DNA from: Marseilla massiliensis
GTDB lineage: Bacteria > Bacteroidota > Bacteroidia > Bacteroidales > Bacteroidaceae
Direction of reading: 5' to 3'
DNA: 64,000 nt
Assembly (NCBI RefSeq): GCF_016899955.1
Contig: NZ_JACJJL010000004.1
Coordinates: forward strand, 62,001-126,000
The notes beneath the pieces were generated by a model that was not told the origin of the DNA, ran no database searches, and worked only from the letters and a program-made list of their open reading frames with translations. How positions within the stretch are numbered: position 1 is the stretch's first letter; each line of letters begins with the position of its first letter. Of this stretch, positions 1 through 8,410 are shown piece after piece. The position numbers and the translations under genes were made by a program.

Positions 1-122
1 GGGAGCGCACGCATCATGGCAATATTTTACAAAATTGCCACACCGGCGGCTGCGCCCACACCGGCCGCCCTGTCGCCGGCAACAGTGCCTGCGGCCCCAC
101 AGCCATGTTTTGCACGATAAGC

Positions 123-153
123 TTTGCCATGCCGGCCCATTTTTGTAAATTTG
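123..153 (+). promoter_or_regulatory. Promoter of the TrmH-family methyltransferase gene
   Basis: A -33 TTTG lies at 123-126 and a -7 TAAATTTG at 146-153, with 19 bp between them. This matches the Bacteroidota primary sigma-factor consensus. The start codon follows 27 bp after the -7 box, giving a short leader. Confidence 0.75.
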
Positions 154-180
154 CAGCCAGACAAGAAATTAGACACACAC

Positions 181-981
181 ATGCCTGTAATAAACATTGA
201 TTCGCTGGCGCATCCCGGGGTGGACGTGTTCAGCACGCTCACCGAGGCACAGCTGCGCAACCGCAAGGACGAGGCCGCCGGAGTGTTCATTGCCGAGAGC
301 CCAAAGGTGATACGCGTGGCCATCGGCGCCGGCTACGAGCCGCTGGCACTGCTGTGCGAGCGCAAGCACATCGGGGGCGACGCCAAAGACATCATCGCCG
401 CGTGGCCCGGCATACCCGTATACACCGGCGACCGCGACCTGCTGGCGCGGCTGACGGGCTACGTGCTGACGCGGGGCGTGCTCTGCGCCATGCGCCGCCC
501 GGCCATGAAAACCGTGGCCGAGGTGTGCCGCGGGGCGCGGCGCGTGGTGGTAATCGACGGCGTTGTCGACACGACAAACATCGGGGCCATATTCCGCTCG
601 GCCGCCGCCCTGGGCATAGACGCCGTGCTGCTGACACGCAACTCGTGCGACCCGCTCAACCGCAGGGCCGTGCGCGTGTCGATGGGCAGCGTCTTCCTCG
701 TGCCGTGGACGTGGCTCGACGAACCCGCGGGCTCGCTGCGCGCCCACGGTTTCCGCACCGTGGCCATGGCACTGACGACCCACTCGGTGGCCATCGACGA
801 CCCGGCGCTCGCCAGTGAGCCGCGCCTGGCCATAGTGATGGGCACCGAGGGCGACGGCCTGCCGCACGAGACTATTGCCGACGCCGACTATGTTGCCCGC
901 ATACCCATGGCCCACGGAGTGGACTCGCTTAACGTCGCGGCGGCCGCCGCCGTGGCTTTCTGGCAACTGAGGGCACGCTGA
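181..981 (+). CDS. TrmH/SpoU-family RNA 2'-O-methyltransferase
   Basis: Predicted S-adenosylmethionine-dependent methyltransferase that modifies a ribose 2'-OH in rRNA or tRNA. The 266-residue protein has an N-terminal substrate-binding part with the EAAGVFIAE segment typical of SpoU proteins. The C-terminal SPOUT domain shows the three family motifs: NIGAIFRSA near residue 138, IVMGTEGDGL near 217-226 and SLNVAAAAAV near 249-258. The ATG at 181 was chosen over a TTG at 124 because the promoter's -7 box (146-153) lies downstream of that TTG. It is transcribed alone. Family is certain; the target nucleotide cannot be deduced. Confidence 0.9.
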   Translation: MPVINIDSLAHPGVDVFSTLTEAQLRNRKDEAAGVFIAESPKVIRVAIGAGYEPLALLCERKHIGGDAKDIIAAWPGIPVYTGDRDLLARLTGYVLTRGVLCAMRRPAMKTVAEVCRGARRVVVIDGVVDTTNIGAIFRSAAALGIDAVLLTRNSCDPLNRRAVRVSMGSVFLVPWTWLDEPAGSLRAHGFRTVAMALTTHSVAIDDPALASEPRLAIVMGTEGDGLPHETIADADYVARIPMAHGVDSLNVAAAAAVAFWQLRAR

Positions 982-1088
982 CGCCCACTGGCGGCGCAGG
1001 GCCTGCTGCGGCGGCGGGCCCGCATAGACAAAGTGAAATGTATACATCAATACGTAATCCGTATGCCATGGTTTTGCGCCACAAGCCG

Positions 1089-1096
1089 TAACTTTG
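1089..1096 (+). promoter_or_regulatory. Promoter -7 box for the RibD-C reductase gene
   Basis: TAACTTTG at 1089-1096 fits the TAnnTTTG consensus. A TTTG at 1073-1076 is only 12 bp upstream, too close for a standard -33 element, so only the -7 box is supported. Confidence 0.5.
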
Positions 1097-1200
1097 CACC
1101 CGGCAGGCCGCATTGGCCCGCCAACGGCCGCACGCGCCGACTGAATGCGCCGGGCGGCGGCATGAAACAGCAAAACGACAACAACATGACAAGTAGCACT

Positions 1201-1881
1201 ATGAGACCTTACATCATCTGCCACATGATGGCATCAATAGACGGGCGCATCGACTGCTCTATGGTAGACAAGATCAGCGGCGACGAGTATTACACGGCAT
1301 TGGGCGAGCTGGACTGCCCTTCGACGCTCGAAGGGAGGGTGACAATGGAGCACTACAGTGCACTGGAAGGGCATTACGCAGCAAAAGACCCGGCCCCGGT
1401 GGGCAGGCCTTCGTTCTACATGGCGCAACAGGCAAAGGGATATGCCATTGCCGCAGACACCACGGGGAGGCTGCAGTGGCCGTCGAACGAGATAGACGGG
1501 GTGCCGCTGCTTTGCATCACGAGCGAACGGGCACCGCTTGAATACCTCAACATGCTGCGCAGCGAGGGCATATCCTACATAGCCGTGGGCAACCCGGCCA
1601 TCGACCTGGCAGGGGCCATGAAGACGCTGCGCGGCGAGTTTGGCGTGGAAAGGCTGGCCCTGCTGGGCGGCGGAAACATCAACGGCGGGTTCCTTGCCGC
1701 TGGGCTCATCGACGAGGTAAGCCTCATGATTGGCCAGGGAATAGACGGAAGGAAGGGGCAGACGGCTGTGTTTGACGGCATTGCCGACGAGGGGTGGATG
1801 CCCGCCAAGATGGCGCTCGCCGACGTGAAGCGCCTCGATTGCGGCACGGTGTGGCTCAGATACAGGGCCGAACGCCCCTGA
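1201..1881 (+). CDS. Dihydrofolate reductase-fold (RibD C-terminal domain) protein
   Basis: Probable NAD(P)H-dependent reductase of the RibD C-terminal family, which has the dihydrofolate reductase fold. The 226-residue product begins with the conserved strand and loop PYIICHMMASIDGRID. It carries a glycine-rich nucleotide-binding segment, LALLGGGNINGGFL, near residues 157-170, and ends after the usual WLRY strand. There is no deaminase domain, so this is not a full riboflavin enzyme. Upstream in-frame ATGs at 1162 and 1186 are possible starts, but homology begins at 1201. The substrate is unknown. Confidence 0.8.
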   Translation: MRPYIICHMMASIDGRIDCSMVDKISGDEYYTALGELDCPSTLEGRVTMEHYSALEGHYAAKDPAPVGRPSFYMAQQAKGYAIAADTTGRLQWPSNEIDGVPLLCITSERAPLEYLNMLRSEGISYIAVGNPAIDLAGAMKTLRGEFGVERLALLGGGNINGGFLAAGLIDEVSLMIGQGIDGRKGQTAVFDGIADEGWMPAKMALADVKRLDCGTVWLRYRAERP

Positions 1882-1976
1882 CCGGCAACAGCGCCGAGAC
1901 CGCCCTGACAGCGGCAACACGCACCGCCGGGGGGAAAAACTGGCCGCGCCGGGCTGCATTTACCAAACTTTTTACT

Positions 1977-1984
1977 TACCTTTG
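1977..1984 (+). promoter_or_regulatory. Promoter -7 box for the small conserved gene at 2028
   Basis: TACCTTTG at 1977-1984 fits TAnnTTTG and lies 43 bp before the ATG. The -33 region is not a clear TTTG. Confidence 0.55.
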
Positions 1985-2027
1985 CCCCGCGGGTGGCAAG
2001 TGCCACACGGATAAACGAACGACAATC

Positions 2028-2435
2028 ATGCTGAAACGCGACTATATACTGCGCCTCATACGCGAGTTCGCCGAGGCTCTCGAACTGGTGATGAAGAAGG
2101 ACTTAAGCAAACAGAGAGACGAGATAAGGCTCATGTACGACCAATACGTGGGCCCTTACTCGCTCTACCACGTATGCACGATGGACGAAGTGATGGACTC
2201 GTTCGAGCGGTTTCCGCCCGAGGAACGCGCCGAACGCATGGAGATGCTGGCCGAGCTGTATTACGCCGAAGCCGGTCTGATGGCCGGCATTGGCGGTGAC
2301 GAGTTGCTGCAAAGGGCGTTTGCACTCTTCGACTTCATCGACCGACACGACAAGACCTTCAGCATTGCCCGGCGAACAAAGATGGCCGACATACAGAAAA
2401 GGCTGGAACAGGCGGCCGCCGGGGCCGCCGACTGA
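2028..2435 (+). CDS. Conserved hypothetical protein, 135 residues
   Basis: A small soluble, probably all-helical protein beginning MLKRDYILRLIREF. It has several charged helices and an Ala/Glu-rich C-terminal tail. There is no signal peptide or membrane segment. The opening resembles short Bacteroidales proteins of the DUF6483 kind, but I recall that only loosely. The ATG at 2028 was chosen because the -7 promoter box at 1977-1984 and the start of conserved-looking sequence agree. The next gene is convergent. Function unknown. Confidence 0.75.
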   Translation: MLKRDYILRLIREFAEALELVMKKDLSKQRDEIRLMYDQYVGPYSLYHVCTMDEVMDSFERFPPEERAERMEMLAELYYAEAGLMAGIGGDELLQRAFALFDFIDRHDKTFSIARRTKMADIQKRLEQAAAGAAD

Positions 2436-2518
2436 CAACGGCCGGGGCACCGCCGCAACGCAAAGCGCCACCCCCGCCCCGCCGGCCTGGGCCCAAACGC
2501 CGACGCTCAGCAGCACGG

Positions 2519-5500
2519 TCAGCGGGCCTCGAGGTAGCCGCCGTCGTGCCTCACGGCGTCTATAAGGGCGGCAAAGACCTCATTGCAGGCAAGCAAACCG
2601 GCGCAACCCACCATCACGAGGTGCTCGCGCGCACGGGTCATGGCCACGTTCAGCTTGCGGTCGATGGGCTTGCCGTCTTCGAAAAACACATTCGACGTAA
2701 GGAAATTGAGTTGATATCGCTTGCGCACAGTAAACCCGTAGACTATCACATCGCGCTGGCTGCCCTGGTAACGCTCCACGGTATCGATGCCAATCTGGTG
2801 CGCCTCGGACACCCCGGCGCGCACCAACGCATCGCGCACGGCGGCAATCTGGTTGCGGTAGGGCACGATGACGCCTACCGAAACGGCCGGGTCGAAGCCG
2901 TCGCCACAGGCCAAGCGCACCGAAGCCACCACCCGGGCGATGACCCGAGCCTCGGCCGTGTTTACCTTGTCGGAGCCATCCGAGGCGTCGGGATGCACCG
3001 AGACGAACGACACCCGGTGCCCCCCGACCAAGCGGCCTACCTCATCGGCACAGCCCGCAGGGGGCGGCAGGGGGCGCTGCTGGTGCTCCAGCGGCACCTC
3101 GCAGAGCAGCCCCGAATAGAACGCCCGGCTCGGAAACGAGGCTATGTCGTGGTGCATCCGGCCCTGGCGCGTCAGCATGTAGACCACGGCGGGGTCGGAG
3201 CGGTGGGCCCGCAAGAGCCGCTCGAATAGCGAGTCGCGGCAGTCGGTGAGGCCGATGGCGCGCAACAGAGGGTCGGCCACGGCCGACTCGTCGGGCGTTT
3301 GCTGCACCACGGCCGGCAACTGCTTGTGGTCGCCGATGAGAACAAAGCGCCCTATCGACTCTACGCCGCCCGAAGTGGCACCCAGGATGCCCACCACGTG
3401 GGGCTCGAGTATCTGTGACGCCTCGTCGATGATGGCCAGGCTGAAACGCTTAAGCTGCAGGAGCGCCGGGTTGGAGTTGACGGCCGACGTGGTGGCGCAC
3501 ACCACCCTGGCCGACGCTATGGCCTGGCGCACCTGGCCGACGCTTTTGCAGCAGGCCACCTTCTGGCTGAGAAGGTAGGGCCGGTAGGGCTCGGCGCAAG
3601 CCAGGGCCGAGCCCAGCCGCACGAAGTCGATGCCGCAATCGGACAGCTTTGAGCATATCTCGTCGACGGCACGGTTGGTGTATGCCATGACGAGCACGGC
3701 CGTGTCGGGGTGCAACAGTTCTTCGCTTAGGATGTTGAGCATGGCAAACGAGGTCTTGCCAGTGCCGGGCGGGCCTATCACAATGAAGAAGTCGAGGGCC
3801 TGCATGGCATGGAGCACAAGCCCGTTGAACGCCCCGTAATCGCCGGCAAGCGCCACCGAGCCATCCACGCGGGGCCTGCGCTGCGACAGCAACAGGTCGC
3901 GCCGCCGAGCCGGTGCCGACAGAAACGAGTGCATGGCGCGGTAGAGCGACGAGAAAGACGACTCAAACAGGTCGTGCTCAACGGCCCAGGCATAGCCCGG
4001 CGGACGGCTGAACACGCGGCTGTCGGTCTGCGGATTGCGCAGGCTGAGCTCTATGCCGGCCGTGGATATGGCCACAACGGTGGCACGCATGACCACCGCC
4101 CGCCGCGCGTCGGGCTCACGGCCGTTCTGGTAAGAATACAATATGACTATGTCGCCCGGACGGAAATTGGCGCCCTCGGCATCGGTGTCGGCTGCAAAGC
4201 GCAGCCTTACGCGCCCTATGCCCGAGCCACCTTCTGCCTCGGGCACAAGGCTGTCGATTGACAGCCGGTAGAATATGTTGCCGGCCTGCAGCTTCTCTTC
4301 GAGCGTGTCGTGCCACTTGGCGGCAAAGCCAGAGTTCTCTTTCGTCTTGTTGCCAATCTTCGACAGCAGGTGCTCGCGCTCCAAAAACGTCATCAACCTG
4401 AAGTAATATGCACGCTCAAGCGGCGTGGCCCGGCGCACGGGCAGCAGCAGGCGCTCTATCTGCGGGCGCGTGAACTGCTCCCAAAGCCGACCCGACTGGC
4501 CGCCGACATTGAAATTGTCGGGGGTGAGCCTGCCCAGCACGCTGATGCCTCCGCGCGCATACCACAGCTCACACCACACGACCTGGTTGCGCAGCATGAG
4601 CGCACGGCACAGCAACTCGGGCGCGGGGCCTACCTTGAGCAGGCTGTTGCGGTAATGGGAATAAAGCAGGAAGGCGCGTATGTCGGCATTGGGGCGCCCG
4701 TGGCCATAGCGCAACAGGGCCATGTAGAGCAGCAACTGCACGTAGTGGCGCTCCTGGTGGCGGGGCGTGTCGGGGTCGGGCCCCGGCGGGAACGCCCCCT
4801 TGCCCGACTTCTGCTCTATGAGTATGCAACGCCCCGGGCGCGCCCCGTCCATCTGCAGGAAGTCCATGCGGCCCTGAAGGCCCAGCGTCTCGCAAAAGAA
4901 CGACGGTTCGAGCATGGCCTCGGCCGGGCAATAGTCGCTCACCTCGGCGGGCAGCACACTGCCCACGGCACGGCGTATGTTGTCGAGCTGCGAGCGGGCT
5001 TCGCTGTGGAAACCGCCGTCGATGCCGTCGCAAGCCGCCAGGGCCAAGGCGTTGTTTCGGAAAAAGCGGGCTGCGCTGTCGGCGTAAGTGCAGTCGAGCC
5101 CGTGCACGGCCTCGTCGAGAAGCTGGCCGGCAAAGTTACCCAACAGTATGTTCGACGACAGCGGCGAAGGCTTTAGCTTGTTTATGAGATAAGTGTATGG
5201 TGTTGCGCCATAGCTCTCGAAACAGGCCGCAACGGCAGAGATGTCTACCAGGTAGTCGGGTTCGAAGACTACAAGCTCGGGCACAACAAGCCCCCCAACC
5301 TCACGAGGGCGCACGAGGTTGAGCTGGCTTCCGGGCGAGATCAGGCCGCAGAGAGGGGCCCACGGGCCCGAACAGTCGACGCGCAGGCTGCCACCGTGCT
5401 CGCCGGTGGCAGTGACCACAGTGCCCTCGCAGCTTTCGGCCACCACGCGGACGCATTCGCCCAACACCTCGCCCCCGTCGGCGCTGAGGTCGCTCGCCGG

Positions 5501-5881
5501 CAGCATGGCGGCAAGCCCGGGCGGTATGGCAGCCCCGCCATACACACGGGAGACGAACAGGCACACATGCTTCAGGTCGTAGGGGAACAGCCGCGGCAGG
5601 CTGCCACCATCCTGCTCTTGAAGATGGCGCAGGCGTATGCGGGTGGCATTGATGCGGTATGCCAGCGGAGGCTCGACGCCGCACTCCTTGACAAGGTAGT
5701 CTACCTTGGCGAACATGCCTGCAAACGCTATCGTGCTGTGCATCAGACGCTGGTCGACGGCACGGCGGAAGACAGCGGCGAGCGTGGCATACGCCCCCAT
5801 GACATCGGCCCCGGCTCTCTGCGCTGCGGCCAGCAACTCGCCATAGAAGTCGGATGGCGCGTCTTCAATGTATATCCCCAT
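2519..5881 (-). CDS. Cas4-like nuclease fused to a superfamily 1B (Dna2/Upf1-type) DNA helicase
   Basis: A 1120-residue cytoplasmic protein. The N-terminal half contains a PD-(D/E)XK nuclease core: GRMDFLQ near residue 337, LIEQKSGKG near 355 and then a QLLLYMALL helix, as in Cas4/RecB-type nucleases. The C-terminal half is an SF1B helicase: Walker A GPPGTGKT near 702, motif II IIDEAS near 817, motif III VLIGDHKQLPA, motif V DTVERYQGSQ and motif VI VAMTRAREH near 1083. The order nuclease-helicase matches Dna2. It is monocistronic, with a leader of about 250 nt containing a 22-bp repeat array. A role in DNA end or flap processing is inferred; an anti-phage role is possible but no partner gene is adjacent. 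Confidence 0.85.
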   Translation of the reverse strand: MGIYIEDAPSDFYGELLAAAQRAGADVMGAYATLAAVFRRAVDQRLMHSTIAFAGMFAKVDYLVKECGVEPPLAYRINATRIRLRHLQEQDGGSLPRLFPYDLKHVCLFVSRVYGGAAIPPGLAAMLPASDLSADGGEVLGECVRVVAESCEGTVVTATGEHGGSLRVDCSGPWAPLCGLISPGSQLNLVRPREVGGLVVPELVVFEPDYLVDISAVAACFESYGATPYTYLINKLKPSPLSSNILLGNFAGQLLDEAVHGLDCTYADSAARFFRNNALALAACDGIDGGFHSEARSQLDNIRRAVGSVLPAEVSDYCPAEAMLEPSFFCETLGLQGRMDFLQMDGARPGRCILIEQKSGKGAFPPGPDPDTPRHQERHYVQLLLYMALLRYGHGRPNADIRAFLLYSHYRNSLLKVGPAPELLCRALMLRNQVVWCELWYARGGISVLGRLTPDNFNVGGQSGRLWEQFTRPQIERLLLPVRRATPLERAYYFRLMTFLEREHLLSKIGNKTKENSGFAAKWHDTLEEKLQAGNIFYRLSIDSLVPEAEGGSGIGRVRLRFAADTDAEGANFRPGDIVILYSYQNGREPDARRAVVMRATVVAISTAGIELSLRNPQTDSRVFSRPPGYAWAVEHDLFESSFSSLYRAMHSFLSAPARRRDLLLSQRRPRVDGSVALAGDYGAFNGLVLHAMQALDFFIVIGPPGTGKTSFAMLNILSEELLHPDTAVLVMAYTNRAVDEICSKLSDCGIDFVRLGSALACAEPYRPYLLSQKVACCKSVGQVRQAIASARVVCATTSAVNSNPALLQLKRFSLAIIDEASQILEPHVVGILGATSGGVESIGRFVLIGDHKQLPAVVQQTPDESAVADPLLRAIGLTDCRDSLFERLLRAHRSDPAVVYMLTRQGRMHHDIASFPSRAFYSGLLCEVPLEHQQRPLPPPAGCADEVGRLVGGHRVSFVSVHPDASDGSDKVNTAEARVIARVVASVRLACGDGFDPAVSVGVIVPYRNQIAAVRDALVRAGVSEAHQIGIDTVERYQGSQRDVIVYGFTVRKRYQLNFLTSNVFFEDGKPIDRKLNVAMTRAREHLVMVGCAGLLACNEVFAALIDAVRHDGGYLEAR

Positions 5882-6040
5882 ATATCAAAAATCCATATAA
5901 AACAACAAATGACACCACGGCCCTGGCGCCACAATCCGGGCGACGGCCGGGCGCCGCGGGCATGCCCCACGGGAGCAATGGCGGCCGGACAGCCAACCCA
6001 CTGGCACACAGCCACTTGCAGAAGCGCGCCGAAACGCCGT

Positions 6041-6125
6041 GCAAAACGGCCCGTACGGCACTGCCAAACGGCCCACATGAGGCAGCAAAACGGCCCATAC
6101 AGCCATGCCGAACGGCCCGGGCCAC
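6041..6125. repeat. 22-bp periodic intergenic array A (four units)
   Basis: The core AACGGCCC occurs at 6045, 6067, 6089 and 6111, exactly 22 bp apart. Each core sits in a degenerate unit of the form GCAAAACGGCCCGTACGGCA. The array lies downstream of the lpxA terminator and inside the predicted 5' leader of the helicase gene. Thirteen bases ending at 6019 (ACAGCCACTTGC preceded by C) recur at the same distance from array G. Confidence 0.85.
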
Positions 6126-6143
6126 ATGGAGGCATGCCAACTG

Positions 6144-6174
6144 CAAAGGTACAAAAAAAGCCTGCCCCATGAAA
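6144..6174 (-). promoter_or_regulatory. Promoter of the nuclease-helicase gene
   Basis: On the minus strand, TACCTTTG at 6144-6151 is preceded by TTTC at 6171-6174 with 19 bp spacing, one mismatch from consensus. Transcription would start near 6137, so the leader before the ATG at 5881 is about 255 nt and includes array A. Confidence 0.6.
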
Positions 6175-6183
6175 GGACAGGCC
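6153..6183 (-). terminator. Intrinsic terminator after lpxA
   Basis: A minus-strand hairpin pairs bases 6175-6182 with 6160-6166 and is followed by seven T residues (plus-strand A run 6153-6159). It lies about 35 nt beyond the lpxA stop and would end the efflux-lpxA transcript. It overlaps the promoter of the next gene. Confidence 0.75.
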
Positions 6184-6216
6184 CAAACAATTATCAAAAA
6201 ACAATTACAAAGTGCG

Positions 6217-6999
6217 TCAAATCTTCGAAATGATGCCCAACTTGGTGCCTTCGATAAAAGAGGTAATCATGCGGATGGACTCGCCATCGGGCACCTGCTC
6301 CTTTATCTGCAATACGGCATCAAACACAGACGTCTGCCCGTGGAACACAAGTCGGTAGGCATTTGCAACGTGCTTTTGTGTCTTTGCGTCTAACCCATAC
6401 TTGCTCATCATGACCGAATTGATGCCGCAATACTTGATTGGCGAGTTTCCGGCAATGATGAACGGAGGTATGTCTTTCGAGAAGGTACAGCCCGAACGAA
6501 CCATCGAGCACGCCCCCACACGGGTGCGGGCATTGGCAATCACGCTGGTCGAGAAGATGGCCGCATCGCCTATCTCGCAGTCGCCGGCAATCTTGGTGCC
6601 ATAGCCGAACACACACCTGTGGCCCACCTTGGTGTCGTGAGAGATGTGTGCGCCCTCCATGAAGAAGTTGGCATTGCCTATGACCGTCTTCCCGTCGGAG
6701 TGCGTTGCCCGGTTGATGACGACGTTCTCGCGGAATACATTGCGGTCGCCGATGACGAGTTCAGACTTCTCACCGATGAAGTCGAAGTCCTGGGGCAGTG
6801 CCCCAAGCACTGCTCCCTGGAATACCGTGTTGTTCTTTCCCATGTGTGTGCCGTTCAGAATGCTCACAAACGGGTAGATGGTGCAACCGTCGCCAATCTC
6901 GACATCGCCCTCAATATATGCGAAAGGATATATCTTGCAGTTGTTCCCGATTTTCGCCCTCGGGTCAATCTCTGCTTTTGGACTTATTTCACTTGCCAT
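6217..6999 (-). CDS. lpxA: Acyl-ACP--UDP-N-acetylglucosamine O-acyltransferase
   Basis: First enzyme of lipid A synthesis: transfers a 3-hydroxyacyl chain from acyl carrier protein to UDP-GlcNAc in the cytoplasm. The 260-residue protein has a left-handed beta-helix of hexapeptide repeats over roughly residues 5-190, then a helical C-terminal domain. The catalytic-histidine segment GAHISHD, near residue 124, aligns with the active-site His of E. coli LpxA; PPFIIAGNSP and NAYRLVF are also family-typical. It begins 22 bp after the efflux outer-membrane gene and probably shares its transcript. Many Bacteroidales keep lpxA with lpxD/lpxC-fabZ, so this may be a relocated or second copy. Confidence 0.9.
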   Translation of the reverse strand: MASEISPKAEIDPRAKIGNNCKIYPFAYIEGDVEIGDGCTIYPFVSILNGTHMGKNNTVFQGAVLGALPQDFDFIGEKSELVIGDRNVFRENVVINRATHSDGKTVIGNANFFMEGAHISHDTKVGHRCVFGYGTKIAGDCEIGDAAIFSTSVIANARTRVGACSMVRSGCTFSKDIPPFIIAGNSPIKYCGINSVMMSKYGLDAKTQKHVANAYRLVFHGQTSVFDAVLQIKEQVPDGESIRMITSFIEGTKLGIISKI

Positions 7000-7021
7000 A
7001 ATAGTTAGCTTTAATGGTTTA

Positions 7022-8404
7022 TCAATTGGTGCCTCCGCCCAGAGCCTGGTAGAGGTTTACCACAGCCTGCATCTTATAGAAGTCGTCGGCCACCTTCGTA
7101 AGCTCAGCGTTGAGCAGGTTGGTCTCGGCCGTTATCACCTCAAGGTAGTTGGAGCTGCGGTCGTGGTAGAGCATCTTGGTGTCCTCGACAGCCCTGCGCA
7201 AGGCAGCCACCTGCTTCTGCTCGAGGCGGCTGCGCTCGTCGCTCGTGTTGTAGAGCACAAGGGCGTTGCTCACCTCGTTGCCTGCCTGGAGCACCGCATT
7301 CTGCCAAGTGTTGTAGGCCTGCTCCTGCTCTGCCTTGGCCACCTTGAGCCCGGCGATGAGCTGTCCGTTCATGAAGAGCGGCTGTACGAGGCTTCCCACT
7401 GCAGAGAGCAGCCACTTGCCGGGGTTGACGATGCCTGCACCCGAACTGTTGGTGAACGCCCCCGAACCGCTGATGGTTATGCTGGGATAGAAGCGCGAGC
7501 GTGCGGTCTGCACGTTGTAGAAGCACTGCGCGAGCGACATCTCTGCATAGTGCACGTCGGGACGGTTGTTGAGCATCTGCAGGGGGATGCCGGTGCTGAA
7601 CTTGCTGGGCAGGTTCTGGTCTTCGAGCCTGCCGCGCTTTATGGCCTGGGCCGACTGGCCGAGCATGAGCGAGAGCGAGTTCTCGGTCTCGCGTATCTGC
7701 CTCTTCAGGTCGGCAGCCTGGGCAAGCACCGAGTAGTAATTGGCCTCGGCGCTGCTGACGCTTGTCGAGTTGTAGCCTGCGCTCAGCTCCTTGAGCCCCT
7801 TCATCATGTCCCATGTCTCCTTGGTGACGCCCGACATCTCGTTCACTATCTCCAGTTGGCGGTCGAGCATCAGCAGAGTGTAGTACATGTTGGCTATGTT
7901 GGCAATGACCTGGGTCTTTACCACAAGCTGGTAATCCTTGGTGGCAAGCAGGGCCGTCTGGGCACTGCGCTTCTGCGAGAGCAGGTTGCCGAACAGGTCA
8001 AGGCTCCAGCTCGCCTGCACAGGAAGCGAGTAAGTCTTGGTCGTCTTGCTGCCGTCCCACGACGAGAGCGTGCCTTGCGGCGAGAAGGTGAACGACGGCA
8101 CAAAGGCCAGCTTGGCGGCCGTGAGCTGTGCCTCGACCATCTTCACGTTGAGGGCAGCGTTGAGCAAGTCGACGTTGTTCTCCAGACCCTGCTCTATCAG
8201 CGCCTGCAACTGCGGGTCGGTGAACACCTCGCGCCAAGGCAGGTTGCCGAAATTGGCGGTGTCGCGCACAGCCAGCGTGTCGCTTACCGACGCCGTGTCA
8301 CGCACAAGGCCAGTGGTGTTGACGTCGGGGCGCTCGTATTTGTTGTAGAGTCCGCAGCTGCTCAAGAGCAGCGTTGCGGACATTATCGTTAATAGCTTCT
8401 TCAT
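7022..8404 (-). CDS. Outer-membrane efflux channel lipoprotein (TolC/OprM-NodT type)
   Basis: Outer-membrane channel of a tripartite RND pump. The 460-residue product starts with a lipoprotein signal (MKKLLTIMSATLLLSSC, Cys17). Two outer-membrane efflux repeats follow, with the usual long amphipathic helices and the NRPDVHYAE motif found in NodT-family channels. The ATG at 8404 was preferred because the only codon further upstream is a TTG at the stop of the preceding gene. It is the third gene of the pump operon, 6 bp from the permease stop. Confidence 0.9.
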   Translation of the reverse strand: MKKLLTIMSATLLLSSCGLYNKYERPDVNTTGLVRDTASVSDTLAVRDTANFGNLPWREVFTDPQLQALIEQGLENNVDLLNAALNVKMVEAQLTAAKLAFVPSFTFSPQGTLSSWDGSKTTKTYSLPVQASWSLDLFGNLLSQKRSAQTALLATKDYQLVVKTQVIANIANMYYTLLMLDRQLEIVNEMSGVTKETWDMMKGLKELSAGYNSTSVSSAEANYYSVLAQAADLKRQIRETENSLSLMLGQSAQAIKRGRLEDQNLPSKFSTGIPLQMLNNRPDVHYAEMSLAQCFYNVQTARSRFYPSITISGSGAFTNSSGAGIVNPGKWLLSAVGSLVQPLFMNGQLIAGLKVAKAEQEQAYNTWQNAVLQAGNEVSNALVLYNTSDERSRLEQKQVAALRRAVEDTKMLYHDRSSNYLEVITAETNLLNAELTKVADDFYKMQAVVNLYQALGGGTN

Positions 8405-8410
8405 GTTCAA

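Noticed and set aside
18..39. Hairpin GGCAA...TTGCC near the window start
   Set aside because: Weak, bulged stem with no T run and no visible upstream gene in the window.
124..180. TTG start at 124 for the methyltransferase
   Set aside because: The consensus promoter's -7 box at 146-153 lies downstream of it.
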